Source: Pedobacter caeni
GTDB lineage: Bacteria > Bacteroidota > Bacteroidia > Sphingobacteriales > Sphingobacteriaceae
Direction: 5' to 3'
Assembly: GCF_900129215.1 (NCBI RefSeq)
Contig: NZ_FQUQ01000001.1
Location: forward strand, 124,001-188,000
Length of the DNA: 64,000 bases
This document shows positions 8,526 to 16,596 of this stretch, one piece after another. The notes beneath the pieces are model-generated. The model saw only the letters and a program-made list of their open reading frames with translations, did not search any database and was not told the origin of the DNA. Positions within the stretch are counted from its first letter, which is position 1; each line of letters begins with the position of its first letter. The position numbers were made by a program, and so were the translations under genes.

Positions 8526-8793
8526 TGTTTTGAAATTAAATTGTAAACTATTGGACTAAGAAAGAATTCAAATTATTCGGTTTAAATCCATTGTCGTTCT
8601 CATCTTATCGTTTTCACAATTCAAGTAGCCAATTCAGATGAATTTACTATGGAGCGTTTATAATATCCAGCGGTTATTTTCCTGCCGGCGATTAACTGAA
8701 ATTAGTAATACCCGATATAATTTTGAAAAAAATCTTATAGAAAGGCTTTGATCAGGTACGAAACGGCTTAAATAAATGACGAAAGCGCTATGG

Positions 8794-9534
8794 CTACTTT
8801 TTTACAGCAGATTTTAATAACCGACCAGTTACAAACTCGGCAAATAGCGTACGGTATTGTTCACCCACTGTTACACTTGTTCCTTGATTCATTTTAATCG
8901 TATTCCCATCTATATGGACAATATGATGTGTGTTGATGATAAAACTTCGTTGTACTTTTACAAATCTATTATCCCGTTGCAGCAGCCGTGCGACCTCAGT
9001 AAGAGAGATAGAGGTCAATATTTTTTCATGAACCGTATGGATCATTACGTCATTAAGCTTGCTTTCTACGGCAATAACGTCTGCAAAATCAATTTTGGTC
9101 AATCGCGCGTTATTTTGCTTGTTTTTCACAAAAAAGAACGGGTAATGATCGCTGACTGGCTGTTCGACCGGTTGGTCGGTCAACAACTTAACGATCATGG
9201 TTACAAAATTGATGAGTGAATAGGGTTTGACAAGATAAGCATCAGCATTTAATCCTAATGTCTCACTGGCGTATTGGGTATTAGCTGTCGTGAAAACAAG
9301 TTTGCTGGCTTTATGTCTCAAGTCGTTAAAAAACTCAGTTCCTGCAATATCAGGCATCTCTATATCTGTTAGAATGATATCCAAATGAGCACAGGATTTA
9401 ATTTCAGTTAAAGCAAGCAGAGGATCAGTATAGGTATTGACCAATACTAATTCAGGCATCAGCGATAAATATCGTTGCAGACCATTGATACTATCAAGGT
9501 CATGGTCAATAATAACACATTTATAGGGAGTCAT
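8794..9534 (-). CDS. LytTR-family response regulator
   Basis: The 246-residue protein has an N-terminal receiver domain (1-120: acidic pocket CVIIDHDLDS, phosphoacceptor D57 in IILTDIEMPD, conserved K in AYLVKPY) and a C-terminal LytTR DNA-binding domain (about 130-240: RLTKIDFADVIAVES, FVKVQRSFIINTHHIVHIDG). Such regulators are normally phosphorylated by a LytS-type histidine kinase and bind tandem 9-bp sites. No kinase gene is adjacent in this window. It lies 268 nt upstream of the precursor gene in the same orientation and is the obvious candidate regulator of the RiPP operon, although this rests only on position. Confidence 0.9.
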   Translation of the reverse strand: MTPYKCVIIDHDLDSINGLQRYLSLMPELVLVNTYTDPLLALTEIKSCAHLDIILTDIEMPDIAGTEFFNDLRHKASKLVFTTANTQYASETLGLNADAYLVKPYSLINFVTMIVKLLTDQPVEQPVSDHYPFFFVKNKQNNARLTKIDFADVIAVESKLNDVMIHTVHEKILTSISLTEVARLLQRDNRFVKVQRSFIINTHHIVHIDGNTIKMNQGTSVTVGEQYRTLFAEFVTGRLLKSAVKK

Positions 9535-9926
9535 GCGATAATATTGGAGTTGAGTAGCGTAATGTCTTTTGTATTGTTACTAATATCGTAATTTTTATTG
9601 AAAAAATTATCTTTTATTAATAAACAAATAATGGCGATGCATTAATATCGATATTGATAGTTAATCTCGCCTTTCCCAGCGAACTTTTGATGGCCACGTA
9701 GGCCATAGCCATTTACAACTTCGTTCGTTATACAAACGATACAGCTTATCTGCAGGAATATGGACTGGAAGTGTTGGTTGCCATCGCGCGCTTCTGGAAA
9801 CAGTGTGTAAACTATTTATAACTATGTTGAAATGCCAAGAATTCTGGATGATAACGGGAAACCACGTTTAGATGTATTCGTTTTCAGACCTTCAAAACCA
9901 ATGCAAAAAGGTGATTTTGTTCAAGG
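9535..9926. other. Non-coding/decayed stretch between regulator and membrane protein gene
   Basis: An AT-rich part (9535-9660) is probably the promoter region of the LytTR gene. The rest holds the GH65 relic listed separately, and a short plus-strand ORF at 9832-9960 (42 codons, beginning MPRILDDNGKPRLDVF). That ORF overlaps the end of the next gene, and I cannot assign it; its even codon use makes it look like another gene fragment. No IS ends or repeats are visible. Confidence 0.5.
9702..9821 (+). pseudogene. Relic of a GH65 disaccharide phosphorylase
   Basis: A 39-codon open stretch between stop codons reads [20 protein letters not shown] and continues with [19 protein letters not shown]. 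This is the conserved central helical region of glycoside hydrolase family 65 (maltose/kojibiose/trehalose phosphorylases), where full proteins have about 750 residues. Nothing recognisable of the rest of the enzyme flanks it. It is a deletion remnant, not a functional gene. Confidence 0.75.
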
Positions 9927-10553
9927 TCAACGAGTAGAGTTAGTATTGTCCAATGAATAGCCTCTCAGATCCCAGGAACCCTTTTCGTCAAGAATTTTTA
10001 AATGACTGTTATAGGGTTCATTAGCCTGATAAAGTTGATGCAGCTGATCTGTTAGCGCTGTGAGAAAGTCAAAGAAAATTGAAAATTCTTCTTTTGAGTT
10101 GTAAAGCCCGCCCCATTCATTCAATATCCAGCTTAACTTTTTTCCATCCCGGGTGCTGATCGAAAATTCCAGGTAAGGCATATCAACATCTGTTTTTTTG
10201 TAATAGTCGAGCTGCCGTCCCCCAAATACCCCCATTTCTCTTACAGGAACCTTAATGGAGCGTATTTCCGAAAACAAAACAGAACCGAAACAGGAACTGG
10301 TAAAGCCTTCTTTACTTACTGAGATCGTTTCTGTTGACTTCCTTTCGGAGGCCGTTTTAAACAGCTTGTAAATGGCCACCAACATTAAAGGGACGAAGAT
10401 CAGCAATAGCCAGACCGGGAAAAGCGGCTTCGGATCTTCCTGTAAAATGATGGTTGAAAATGTTAATGGAATAGTAAACAACGTGGTGAAAAACCAAAAC
10501 AGGACAGTTGAGTTTTTTTGGCCATTATTAAAACGGAAGCGATAGGTATTCAT
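9927..10553 (-). CDS. Hypothetical membrane protein with two N-terminal TM segments
   Basis: The 208-residue product has two membrane segments near the N-terminus (about 17-38, TVLFWFFTTLFTIPLTF, and 46-65, FPVWLLLIFVPLMLVAIYKL). A cytoplasmic, beta-rich region follows, with FSEIRSIKVP and LEFSISTRDGKKLSWILNEW. This layout resembles bacterial PH-domain-like membrane proteins, but the match is too weak to name. It is a single gene, 103 nt downstream of the AraC gene on the same strand. Its function is unknown. Confidence 0.7.
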   Translation of the reverse strand: MNTYRFRFNNGQKNSTVLFWFFTTLFTIPLTFSTIILQEDPKPLFPVWLLLIFVPLMLVAIYKLFKTASERKSTETISVSKEGFTSSCFGSVLFSEIRSIKVPVREMGVFGGRQLDYYKKTDVDMPYLEFSISTRDGKKLSWILNEWGGLYNSKEEFSIFFDFLTALTDQLHQLYQANEPYNSHLKILDEKGSWDLRGYSLDNTNSTR

Positions 10554-10656
10554 AATTAGGTACGATCTCTACCATCCGGATTGTCCGGAGGCTTTAGATA
10601 GTAAATCTAATTATTATTTGCCCAACTTAAAAATTTGCAGTAGCCAGATCGTATGA

Positions 10657-11463
10657 TCAGATCATCGAAGGTGCTTTACCGAATTTCTGTTTGAACGAAC
10701 GCGAAAAATGGGGCAGACTTTCAAAGCCGAGATCTAAATAAATCGCCGATGGTTTTTGATGTTTCTGCTCGATCAGATGCTTTGCCGCTTTAAGGCGTTT
10801 ATCTAACAGCCACTGACGGGGAGGTATGCCAAACGTTTTTGCAAAGTCGCGTTTAAAACCTGCCAGGCTGCGTCCGGTTAACCGTGCAAATCTTTCAACC
10901 GGGACATTAAAATGAAAATTGGCCATCATAAAGCGCTCCAGATCAATTTTATGAGGTTCTGCAAAATCGAATAAGTACGACCTCAATTGCGGCAGGCTAT
11001 GTAATAATAGTTTAACACCTTCTTTGACTTTGAGGATACCCATATCTTCTGTGAGCGTCCCTGCTGCAGCGTGTGCATAGGGAATAATGGATTGAAAATA
11101 GCCAAGAAGAAATGGATCGGGCGGAATGGGCACGTTCAATGGACCGACATATTTAGGACTGGTGTCGATCTGTTCTTCCAGTGCTATTTTGCGTAACAGA
11201 TCTTCCTGCAGGCAAATGACAATGCTCTCATAACTTTGGCCGGGAAGAGGTGTTTTAGTCAGCGTACCCAGCTGATTTTTACCTACCAGCAGCATTTCGC
11301 CTGCTTTGAGCTCCAGGTGCTGGTCGGCAGTTTCTAAATGAAGTTGCCCGGAAACCATCAATACCAGCGTATGATGGTTCCAGAAACATACTTTATCTCT
11401 CCGCAGAGCGGAGAGATAGGAATAGAAGATCACGCCGGGAAGTATTTCAGCTGGATTGGTCAT
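10657..11463 (-). CDS. AraC-family transcriptional regulator
   Basis: The 268-residue protein has an N-terminal cupin-like sensing domain (about 10-130, including LVLMVSGQLHLETADQHLEL) and a C-terminal double helix-turn-helix (about 165-265). The DNA-binding part has LTGRSLAGFKRDFAKTFG, PPRQWLLDKRLKAAKHLIEQ and the second-helix motif LGFESLPHFSRSFKQKFGKAP. The start follows immediately on the stop of the aldo/keto reductase gene (TAA then ATG), so the two are one operon and the regulator probably controls the reductase gene and itself. The ligand is not evident. Confidence 0.9.
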   Translation of the reverse strand: MTNPAEILPGVIFYSYLSALRRDKVCFWNHHTLVLMVSGQLHLETADQHLELKAGEMLLVGKNQLGTLTKTPLPGQSYESIVICLQEDLLRKIALEEQIDTSPKYVGPLNVPIPPDPFLLGYFQSIIPYAHAAAGTLTEDMGILKVKEGVKLLLHSLPQLRSYLFDFAEPHKIDLERFMMANFHFNVPVERFARLTGRSLAGFKRDFAKTFGIPPRQWLLDKRLKAAKHLIEQKHQKPSAIYLDLGFESLPHFSRSFKQKFGKAPSMI

Positions 11464-12435
11464 TTATCTCTGTAAGTAAGTGCCGCCTAAGATGGCGCCT
11501 GGTGCAAAAGTAGTATTTAATAATTCCATTTCAGCGCCCGTAAATTCAATGCTCATAGCAGCGATATTTTCCGGCAGCCTTGAACGGCGGCTCATGCTTA
11601 CCAATGGCATCATATGGTCGCCTTGCGCATTTACCCAGGCGATGGCAAGTTGTGTAGGGGTAACCTGTTTATCGTTCGCCAGGGCTTTCAATACTTCCAC
11701 TTTTTCCAGGTTTTTGACGAGGTTATCGCCCTGAAAGCGCGAGAAGTGGAGGTGATGATCATCAGCTGCAAGTGGTGCTTTCATATCGCCTGTTAACAGA
11801 CCTTCGGCAGTATTGGCAAAGGCAGCTACTGCGATACCCATTTCTTTAGCTGCAGGCAGCAATTCGCTTTCTATCTGTCGGTCTGCCAGTGAATAGCCAA
11901 TTTCCAGTGCACTTATCGGATGAACCTGGTTTGCTTCACGCAGTTGATCAGCTGTGATTTCAGAAACACCGATGTAACGCACTTTACCTTCTTTGATCAG
12001 GTCGGCAATGGTGCCTATAATATCTTCCACAGGTACGCTGCCATCCATCCGGCAGGGCTGGTACAGGTCTATGGTTTCAATGCCTAAACGGGTAAGCGAA
12101 TAATTGATGAAATTCTTGATGGCTACAGGGCGCAGATCCAGGCCCAGCCATTGGCCATTATGAAAGAAAGCCCCGGATTTGACGCTGATGAAAGCATCGT
12201 CCCTGCGGCCTTTAATGGCCTTGCCGATTAACAGTTCATTGTGTCCTGCACCATAAAAGTCGCCGGTATTTAGAAAATTAATACCATTGTCAAGCGCAGA
12301 CTGTATGGTGGCTATACTTTCAGCTTCATCTGGCGTTGGACCTCCCCATACGGAAGACATGCGCATACAGCCCAAACCAAGTTTGGACACGAGTCGGCCG
12401 TTTTGCCCCAATTGTATTTTTTTGATCGTTTTCAT
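11464..12435 (-). CDS. Aldo/keto reductase with altered catalytic tetrad
   Basis: The 323-residue protein is a TIM-barrel NAD(P)H-dependent aldo/keto reductase, recognised by LGLGCMRMS, the active-site segment NTGDFYGAGHNE, and ISVKSGAFF with the catalytic Lys. Two of the four usual tetrad residues look changed. The Asp normally in the FDTAxxYG segment is Asn (FLNTGDFYG). The His of the LDLYQLHR segment is Cys (DLYQPCRMD), as in a subset of reductases that have YxPAR there. Tyr and Lys are kept, so reduced or altered activity is possible. The AraC gene follows directly. The substrate is unknown. Confidence 0.9.
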   Translation of the reverse strand: MKTIKKIQLGQNGRLVSKLGLGCMRMSSVWGGPTPDEAESIATIQSALDNGINFLNTGDFYGAGHNELLIGKAIKGRRDDAFISVKSGAFFHNGQWLGLDLRPVAIKNFINYSLTRLGIETIDLYQPCRMDGSVPVEDIIGTIADLIKEGKVRYIGVSEITADQLREANQVHPISALEIGYSLADRQIESELLPAAKEMGIAVAAFANTAEGLLTGDMKAPLAADDHHLHFSRFQGDNLVKNLEKVEVLKALANDKQVTPTQLAIAWVNAQGDHMMPLVSMSRRSRLPENIAAMSIEFTGAEMELLNTTFAPGAILGGTYLQR

Positions 12436-12993
12436 GATACAAAGATCAGCGTTCGATCATTGCAGCGCTTATCTGTACGGCTCAAGTTTATTGTCCTGGT
12501 AGCTCATGATTACATCCAGAACCAGGAAGATCTGAACTTTAGGCAACAATCTGTGTGTGGAGAGGCAACCAGTTAAAATAAATTTAATTCTAACTAGTCC
12601 TGATTTCATTTTCCCGTGTAATATGGTGTATAGAAAAGTGCTGATTAGTACCGCATAAATTATAACCGGTTTTTATGATCAACAAAACTAACTGAACGAT
12701 GAAAAGGACCATAGACAGCTCATAAACAGAGGCGAAAATTGATATTAAAGGTAAAGAACAGGGACGCTGAAGACGCCCCTGAAGTACCTGATGCCCTAAA
12801 AAGTGTGACAAACAACGATTAAGAATTAAACAGGCAATCAAATGTATAAAAATACAATGAAATTTCATGTTGGCGCAACCGCCACGTTCCAGATTTACTC
12901 CTGACCAGTTCAATCAAAAGGCCCGAAATAATGTCATAATCATACAGGCTCACATTCCATCCATTACTGATACCTCAATTAAAGTGAAAACGC
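12436..12993. other. Intergenic stretch containing a decayed susC leader
   Basis: This 558-nt gap has no credible intact gene. Bases 12436-12730 show nothing recognisable apart from probable promoter sequence for the reductase operon. Bases 12733-12904 are the susC leader relic listed separately. The last 90 nt precede the plus-strand gene at 12994 and should hold its promoter, but I see no clear TAnnTTTG element. Confidence 0.5.
12733..12904 (+). pseudogene. Decayed copy of a susC 5' leader and start codon region
   Basis: About 120 nt here match the region just upstream of the intact susC gene (19984-20100, minus strand). Shared blocks include CGAAAATTG, CGCTGAAGACGCC, CCTGAA and the 20-mer AGTGTGACAAACAACGATT with AAGAA after it. 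Both copies are followed at the same distance by ATGTATAAAA. In the intact gene this starts MYKIYTKNFG; here it starts MYKNTMKFHVG and stops after 20 codons. It is therefore a remnant of a second receptor gene of the same family whose body has been lost, or a leader duplicated by recombination. Confidence 0.75.
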
Positions 12994-13461
12994 ATGAAAA
13001 AGAATACTTATAAAACAAAGATGTATAAGGTATTTAAAAAGTACCAGGAAGTTCCAGAAATGTACGCAACGAAGCATATGCCCTTAAATCTTACCATTCC
13101 TCCAAATTTTAGAATGCTCTGTGCTTTGTTAGATGTAAAACCTACCCAGGTTATCAATGATTTTATGGCAATTGTCAGTAGTTCTTATCAAGTGAATTTT
13201 CCAATTGAGGCGAACAAAGCAGCGGTTGAGTATTTATTAAAGTGTGAATATGGTAAGCGTTACTTCTATAAGGAAGATATTGCTGTAATGCTCAGCGAAC
13301 TCGAGGCTGTCCGTGTGGTTACCGAAACTATGGATAAAAGCAACAGCACCGAAATGAACCTGTTTTTCTGTTTTAAGCACATGCAAGCCCAAACATGGTT
13401 TAAAACATGGTATACAAAAAACAAAAGAAAAAAAACAATTTCCGTGCTTAATGAATATTGA
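12994..13461 (+). CDS. Hypothetical protein
   Basis: The 155-residue, Lys-rich cytoplasmic protein has no signal peptide or membrane segment. It begins MKKNTYKTKMYKVFKKYQ and has a middle segment, IPPNFRMLCALLDVKPTQVI, that could form a helix-turn-helix-like pair of helices. I recognise no catalytic motif. It overlaps the next gene by 11 nt on the same strand, so the two form a small operon that ends at the strong hairpin at 13966. Confidence 0.75.
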   Translation: MKKNTYKTKMYKVFKKYQEVPEMYATKHMPLNLTIPPNFRMLCALLDVKPTQVINDFMAIVSSSYQVNFPIEANKAAVEYLLKCEYGKRYFYKEDIAVMLSELEAVRVVTETMDKSNSTEMNLFFCFKHMQAQTWFKTWYTKNKRKKTISVLNEY

Positions 13462-13918
13462 ACCTGAATTGCCCGAATTTAATACGATTAGGGTAGTTGG
13501 TAAATGTCAGCTATTGATCCAAAAAGGAGAAAGCCCCGAAGTAAGTATTAGCAGCAAAAGATCTGGAATAGATACCAAATTTGAAGTGCGTGATAATGAA
13601 CTTTTAATTGATGCGATTCCATTCAATGATAATGGCTCAGACAGACCTCTTCCCAAGATCACAATAACCTACACCAAAATTAGGAGCATAATCCTTACAG
13701 GGGCAATTGACTTATATACTTGTAACAAAATTACAGGACATACTTTTTCATTAATACTAAACGGAACGGGAAATGTAGTCCTTACTGTGGAGGTTGAAAA
13801 TCTTGATTGTACGATTGTTAAGGCAGGTACCATAAGGGTGTTTGGCAATGCTGTTAATTCTTTGATCATGCTTTTGGGTGCCGGGAATTATCAGATGCTG
13901 CCATTGAAGAATAGCTAA
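13451..13918 (+). CDS. GIN-domain-like (DUF2807) protein without signal peptide
   Basis: The 155-residue product is rich in short beta strands and fits the putative auto-transporter adhesin head GIN domain (DUF2807) seen in Bacteroidota. Typical elements are FNTIRVVGKCQLLIQKGES, the repeated-turn pattern SIILTGAIDLYTCNKI, and LILNGTGNVVLTVEVENLDC. Family members are usually about 220-250 residues and exported. This one is short and starts directly with the domain, without a signal peptide. It may therefore be cytoplasmic or a shortened derivative. It is co-transcribed with the preceding gene. Confidence 0.7.
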   Translation: MNIEPELPEFNTIRVVGKCQLLIQKGESPEVSISSKRSGIDTKFEVRDNELLIDAIPFNDNGSDRPLPKITITYTKIRSIILTGAIDLYTCNKITGHTFSLILNGTGNVVLTVEVENLDCTIVKAGTIRVFGNAVNSLIMLLGAGNYQMLPLKNS

Positions 13919-13965
13919 GCTAAATCTAAAAAATCCTTTCCATCCAACCAGGGTCTGGAACAAAA

Positions 13966-14000
13966 AAAGGCGCCGGAAAAGTAATTTTTCCGGCGCCTTT
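13966..14000. terminator. Bidirectional rho-independent terminator
   Basis: A 15-bp perfect inverted repeat (13966-13980 with 13986-14000, core GGCGCCGGAAAA) surrounds a 5-nt loop and has A- and T-rich flanks. It lies between the end of the plus-strand pair and the end of the convergent minus-strand susCD operon and can serve both. Confidence 0.9.
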
Positions 14001-14048
14001 GATCCTTGATTTTAAGAGATATTTTTAATGTATAATCCCGATTTCTAT

Positions 14049-15152
14049 TTATTTTAGTAATTCCTTGAGTTTGTTTTCAAGCGCTACACCTCTTAAATTT
14101 TTGGCTACAATTATTCCCTCTGCATTGATCAGATAATTTGCAGGAATGCTACGGATGCCAAAGTAAGTTGAAACTTCGTTTTTCCAGCCTTTTAGATCTG
14201 AAACCTGAGTCCATGGCAGTTTATCATCTTCAATGGCCTTTTTCCATTTCTCTAAATTCTCATCCAGAGAAACCCCTAATATGGTAAAGCCTCTTGCAGA
14301 AAATTCATTGTAAGCCTTTAGTACATTGGGATTTTCCGCCCTGCAGGGACCACACCAGGCAGCCCAAAAGTCAACCAACACATATTTTCCTTTAAAAGAA
14401 GAAAGACTGATCGGTTTACCGGAGGGATCATTCTGAGTAAAATCAGCGAGATGTTGTCCCACTGCGCCTCTTTTAGAAAACGCTAAAGAAGCTTCAATTT
14501 GTTCAGCTAGTTTGGTTTTTTTTAATGAAGGATCTAACATATCATAGACCTCAAGATATTCCTGATATTCAGGATAAGAATATTGCAGATTTCTAACTTC
14601 ATTTAAGCTGACATAACTTTTTGGATTTTTTGCGACATATGCCTTCGAAATCTCATTAAATTTAGCTTGAAGCTTATCCTGCTTATCCATAACCATGCCC
14701 CGGGTTTCAAAATCCCTTGCGTTATTGGCTTTGTGGAATTCTTTATTCAAGCCCCTTCTTTCAGCCCGGAGCTCTTTTGTACTTTCTTCAAGAACACGCC
14801 ATTCGCTTTGCGTATGACCACCTTTAATTTCTACGTCTGCAAGAGCATTTGCATTCCCTTTAATTTCAACCGGAACATTTTCAACATAAAAAGTCTGGCC
14901 AAAAGGCTTATCATAAGAAATATAGACAGAGGTCGGTTCGTCTACACTCCCTTTATAATTGAATTTTCCATCTTTAACAGCCAACGAATCTTTTTTATAA
15001 TTTATGGAAATGTAGACGTAGGGTTTTTGCAAACCTTCTATATACCCATTAATTGTATATTCTTTTTTCGCTATAGCGGTATCCTTTTTATTCTGGGCGT
15101 TGGCCAGGAAAACAATGCCAATCAGGCACAACAGTATTACATTTCTTTTCAT
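14049..15152 (-). CDS. TlpA-like thioredoxin-fold oxidoreductase with DUF4369 domain
   Basis: The 367-residue exported protein starts with a signal peptide (MKRNVILLCLIGIVFLANA). A DUF4369-like beta domain (about 30-125) and a helical linker follow. The C-terminal thioredoxin/AhpC-TSA domain (about 230-365) has the redox motif WCGPC in VDFWAAWCGPCRAENP and the cis-Pro segment RSIPANYLI. Such proteins reduce or isomerise disulfides in the periplasm and are common last genes of SusC/SusD operons in Sphingobacteriaceae. It starts 35 nt after susD. Its role in this locus is inferred to be folding or recycling of exported partners. Confidence 0.92.
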   Translation of the reverse strand: MKRNVILLCLIGIVFLANAQNKKDTAIAKKEYTINGYIEGLQKPYVYISINYKKDSLAVKDGKFNYKGSVDEPTSVYISYDKPFGQTFYVENVPVEIKGNANALADVEIKGGHTQSEWRVLEESTKELRAERRGLNKEFHKANNARDFETRGMVMDKQDKLQAKFNEISKAYVAKNPKSYVSLNEVRNLQYSYPEYQEYLEVYDMLDPSLKKTKLAEQIEASLAFSKRGAVGQHLADFTQNDPSGKPISLSSFKGKYVLVDFWAAWCGPCRAENPNVLKAYNEFSARGFTILGVSLDENLEKWKKAIEDDKLPWTQVSDLKGWKNEVSTYFGIRSIPANYLINAEGIIVAKNLRGVALENKLKELLK

Positions 15153-15187
15153 GGATAAATCCTCTATTTTTAGTTCACAAAGCTTAT

Positions 15188-16579
15188 TTAATAACCTGGA
15201 TTCTGGGCAATGATATGATTTGAGGCATCAATACTCAACTGGGGGATAGGTAATATTAGTTTTCCTGCATCCTGCAAACTTGGCTTAACAACAGCGGGTT
15301 GTACATCTCCGTTTTTAATATACCTTACAAGATCAAACCAGTCCTCTCCGGATTCCGCACCCAGTTCAAGTTCCTTTTCAGTTCTGATCAGGGCCAGTAA
15401 CTGGGTTTTATCCTGTGCCGTTACTCCGGTCATTCCTCTTTTTACTCTTAATGCATTTAGTACATTTAGCGCATCCGTTAAAACTCCTCCATCTCTTCGC
15501 GCTTCCGCTTCCGCATAAATCAAATAGGCCTCGGCCAGTCTGAAATAATATTCCGTATCATAATTGGTACCATCCACACCTACACTGAACTTGCCATTTC
15601 CACGCCATTTTGACGGATCAGCAGGATCTCTGAAATTTCTTACAATAATCGCTTTTCTGGCATCGTTTGTCAGCAATGCAGTGTAGCGGGGCGACAAGAA
15701 ATTCCCGGCATTGATCCAATAAAAATTCTTACCGGTACCGGAACTATTCTCCGTCGCAAATACCAGGGCCGAAAGAATCACTTCGTCAGACATATGTTTT
15801 TGTTTTTGAAAAAGATCAACAAAATTACCTGCCAGTTCTGCCGGACCTGCCATTACCTCTTTGGCAAGGATTGCAGCACCGGAATAATCCTTTTTATAGA
15901 GTAATACCTTTGCTTTTATGGCTTTAGCCGCAAGTTTGGTCGCATAACCTTTTTTACTGCCCTTCACATAGTCCTTACCATTCAAAATGGCTTCGTCAAG
16001 ATCAGATAGAATCAAGTCGTACGAAGCTTTAACACTTGAACGGGGGGCAACGGGCAGTTTTGGGGCATCTTTTATTTCTACACCGAATTTCGAATTAACA
16101 TCCCAGAACTCTCCAAACAAACGGAGGATGTAAAAATGCCCTAGTGCTCTTAAAAATCTTGCCTCAGCAATAATCTGTATCTTTCGCGGATCGTTTACCT
16201 TCAATGCCCCGGTCTTATCAATCACCCAGTTTGCGGTTTGTATCAACTGATAAGGCCCTGCATACAGATAATTATTGATGTTAGCATCTGTAGTTTGTAC
16301 CGTATTGTTGGTATATGCTATGCCCGAAACAGCCGTAGAAACCACATTCAAGCCCATTAAACTGGTGTAAATGCCCATTTGGTTGGCCATAGCTTCATCT
16401 TTCAAACTGTAATACGCACCACTAAGCAACTTTTCAGCGGAGGGGATGTCTGTTACCACCGTTTCTTCACCCAGCTTATGGTGAGGGGCTAGTTTAGTAA
16501 CCTCGGTCAGCTCACATGCCTGGGTCAAAAACAATAACAAACAGGTGCAACTTGTATATACTATTTTCATCGTCTTCAT
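15188..16579 (-). CDS. SusD/RagB-family outer-membrane nutrient-binding lipoprotein
   Basis: The 463-residue lipoprotein has a lipobox (FLTQAC, Cys22) and SusD/RagB features: an N-terminal SAEKLLSGAYYSLKDE helix, TPR-like helices with AEARFLRALGHFYILRLFG (about 140-160), and a C-terminal YYFRLAEAYLIYAEAEAR plus ELGAESGEDWFDLVRY. It caps the partner SusC on the cell surface and captures a glycan or other ligand. It lies 17 nt after susC. The substrate cannot be read from the sequence, and no glycoside hydrolase is linked. Confidence 0.95.
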   Translation of the reverse strand: MKTMKIVYTSCTCLLLFLTQACELTEVTKLAPHHKLGEETVVTDIPSAEKLLSGAYYSLKDEAMANQMGIYTSLMGLNVVSTAVSGIAYTNNTVQTTDANINNYLYAGPYQLIQTANWVIDKTGALKVNDPRKIQIIAEARFLRALGHFYILRLFGEFWDVNSKFGVEIKDAPKLPVAPRSSVKASYDLILSDLDEAILNGKDYVKGSKKGYATKLAAKAIKAKVLLYKKDYSGAAILAKEVMAGPAELAGNFVDLFQKQKHMSDEVILSALVFATENSSGTGKNFYWINAGNFLSPRYTALLTNDARKAIIVRNFRDPADPSKWRGNGKFSVGVDGTNYDTEYYFRLAEAYLIYAEAEARRDGGVLTDALNVLNALRVKRGMTGVTAQDKTQLLALIRTEKELELGAESGEDWFDLVRYIKNGDVQPAVVKPSLQDAGKLILPIPQLSIDASNHIIAQNPGY

Positions 16580-16596
16580 ATCTTATTTTTAATCGT

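Noticed and set aside
8526..8793. Promoter of the precursor gene
   Set aside because: I looked for TTG-N19-TAnnTTTG on the minus strand; the best match (ATAATTTG near 8570-8577) is off consensus, so no promoter is listed.
9832..9960. Plus-strand ORF of 42 codons near the GH65 relic
   Set aside because: It reads like protein but overlaps the end of a minus-strand gene and has no recognisable family, so it is described only as a possible fragment.
12590..12913. Minus-strand ORF of 107 codons
   Set aside because: It is the antisense of the susC leader relic and of non-coding sequence; the hydrophobic stretches are chance.
14667..15158. Plus-strand ORF of 163 codons
   Set aside because: Antisense shadow of the TlpA-like gene, with Phe-rich sequence typical of such shadows.
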